The notes under the pieces are model-generated. The model saw only the letters and a program-made list of their open reading frames with translations, did not search any database and was not told the DNA's origin. Shown piece by piece: positions 7,351-8,178 of a stretch of DNA of 8,178 nucleotides (positions are counted from its first letter, which is position 1; every line of letters begins with the position of its first letter). The translations under genes and the position numbers were made by a program. This stretch comes from Burkholderiales bacterium RIFCSPHIGHO2_12_FULL_61_11 (GTDB lineage: Bacteria; Pseudomonadota; Gammaproteobacteria; Burkholderiales; Burkholderiaceae_C). The stretch spans positions 5,961 through 14,138 of the forward strand of contig MERZ01000084.1 of assembly GCA_001770785.1 (NCBI GenBank). Reading direction: 5' to 3'.

Positions 7351-8178
7351 ATGAACGAGCAGTTTGAACGCCTGATGGCGCGGGTTGAATCCCTGATGAC
7401 GCGGATTGAATCGGTCTTGCCGCAGCCCTTGTCGGCACCGGACTGGCAGGCGTCCGTCGCCTACCGTTTCCGCAAGCGCAGCTCCGGCCGCAGCTCGCTG
7501 GAGCCCGTGAGGCATCTGGGCGTCATGCGTTTCACCGATCTCAAGGAGATTGACGGGCAAAAAGAAAAAATACAGCGCAACACCGAGCAGTTTGTCAGCG
7601 GCAAGCCCGCCAACAATGTCTTGTTGACGGGATCACGCGGCACTGGCAAATCGTCCTTGATCAAGGCCTGCCTGAACGAATATGCCGCCCGGGGATTGCG
7701 GCTGATTGAAGTGGACAAGGCCGACCTGACGGATCTGCCGGACATCGTCGATGTGGTCTCGGGGCAATCCGAAAAGTTCATCGTCTTTTGCGACGATCTC
7801 AGCTTCGAGGAGGGCGAGCCCGGCTACAAGGCGCTCAAATCCATTCTCGATGGCTCGATCGCCGCTGCCACCCCGAATGTGCTGATTTACGCCACCAGCA
7901 ACCGGCGTCACCTGCTGCCCGAGTACATGACGGAGAATCTCACCTACACCCACACCGAAGAAGGTGAAGTTCATCCTGGTGAAGTGGTGGAGGAAAAAAT
8001 TTCGCTGTCCGAGCGCTTTGGCTTGTGGGTGAGTTTTTACCCCTTCAGCCAGGACGAATACCTGAACATCGTGGCCCAGTGGCTGTCGTCGTTCGGCGTC
8101 GGTCCGCAGGCCATAGCGGCGGCTCGCCCCGCATCGCTGGTGTGGGCGCTGGAACGTGGCTCGCGCAGCGGTCGTGTG
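7351..8178 (+). CDS. AAA+ ATPase of the DUF815 family (N-terminal part, runs off window)
   Basis: The frame is open for 276 codons from ATG 7351 to the window end, so the C-terminus is missing. Walker A is GSRGTGKS at 94-101 (Lys100). Walker B is FIVFCDDLSF, with Asp148-Asp149. A sensor-1-like ATSNRR follows with Asn184, then LSERFGLWVSFYPFSQDEY, where Arg222 is a possible arginine finger. The order and wording of these blocks match the DUF815 predicted ATP/GTP-binding proteins, whose cellular role is not known to me. Residues 1-30 are a short helix with two near-identical heptads, LMARVES and LMTRIES. The ribosome binding site is weak (TTGAG, 7337-7341); the 18-base gap after argJ suggests translation by ribosomes leaving argJ. 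Family assignment is good; biological function is unassigned. Confidence 0.85.
   Translation, partial: MNEQFERLMARVESLMTRIESVLPQPLSAPDWQASVAYRFRKRSSGRSSLEPVRHLGVMRFTDLKEIDGQKEKIQRNTEQFVSGKPANNVLLTGSRGTGKSSLIKACLNEYAARGLRLIEVDKADLTDLPDIVDVVSGQSEKFIVFCDDLSFEEGEPGYKALKSILDGSIAAATPNVLIYATSNRRHLLPEYMTENLTYTHTEEGEVHPGEVVEEKISLSERFGLWVSFYPFSQDEYLNIVAQWLSSFGVGPQAIAAARPASLVWALERGSRSGRV
7372..7413 (+). repeat. 21-base tandem repeat in the ATPase gene
   Basis: Two adjacent 21-base units, 7372-7392 and 7393-7413, agree at 18 positions. Both start CTGATG and contain TTGAATC. They encode LMARVES and LMTRIES, heptads with hydrophobic residues spaced as in a coiled coil. A slip duplication within the gene is the simplest origin. 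Confidence 0.7.

Overview
The window looks like an ordinary chromosomal housekeeping segment from a beta-proteobacterium, most likely a member of the Burkholderiales close to Comamonadaceae (Polaromonas/Rhodoferax-like). This rests on protein character, the petBC-sspA-sspB order, the secA-argJ-ATPase order with a divergent DciA-type gene, and a GC-rich intergenic element of a kind I associate with Comamonadaceae. The genus is inference; no database search was possible.

Layout: (1) 1-875 holds the 3' end of petB (cytochrome b) and all of petC (cytochrome c1) of the respiratory bc1 complex. (2) 876-993 is a spacer with two consecutive hairpins; the second looks like a terminator and ends just before the sspA ribosome binding site. 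(3) 994-2368 holds sspA (RNA polymerase-associated GST-fold protein) and sspB (ClpXP adaptor), separated by two tandem 84-base copies of a GC-rich element. (4) 2381-2456 is tRNA-Thr(UGU), starting 12 bases after the sspB stop. (5) 2583-2900, minus strand, is a short DUF721/DciA-like gene. (6) 2901-3254 is a divergent intergenic region with a likely secA promoter and no convincing gene. (7) 3255-8178 is a plus-strand run of secA, argJ and the first 276 codons of a DUF815-type AAA+ ATPase that leaves the window.

The genes serve respiration (petBC), stress-linked transcription and proteolysis (sspA/sspB), translation (tRNA), replicative helicase loading (DciA, inferred), protein export (secA) and arginine biosynthesis (argJ). 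They form two or three transcription units rather than one pathway. sspB and the tRNA are close enough to share a transcript, and argJ and the ATPase are almost certainly cotranscribed.

I found no phage, transposon, CRISPR array, toxin or defence system, and nothing that amounts to a new multi-gene system. The points most worth a second look are in non-coding DNA: the 84-base tandem element between sspA and sspB, the double hairpin before sspA, the close sspB/tRNA junction, and the long secA leader.
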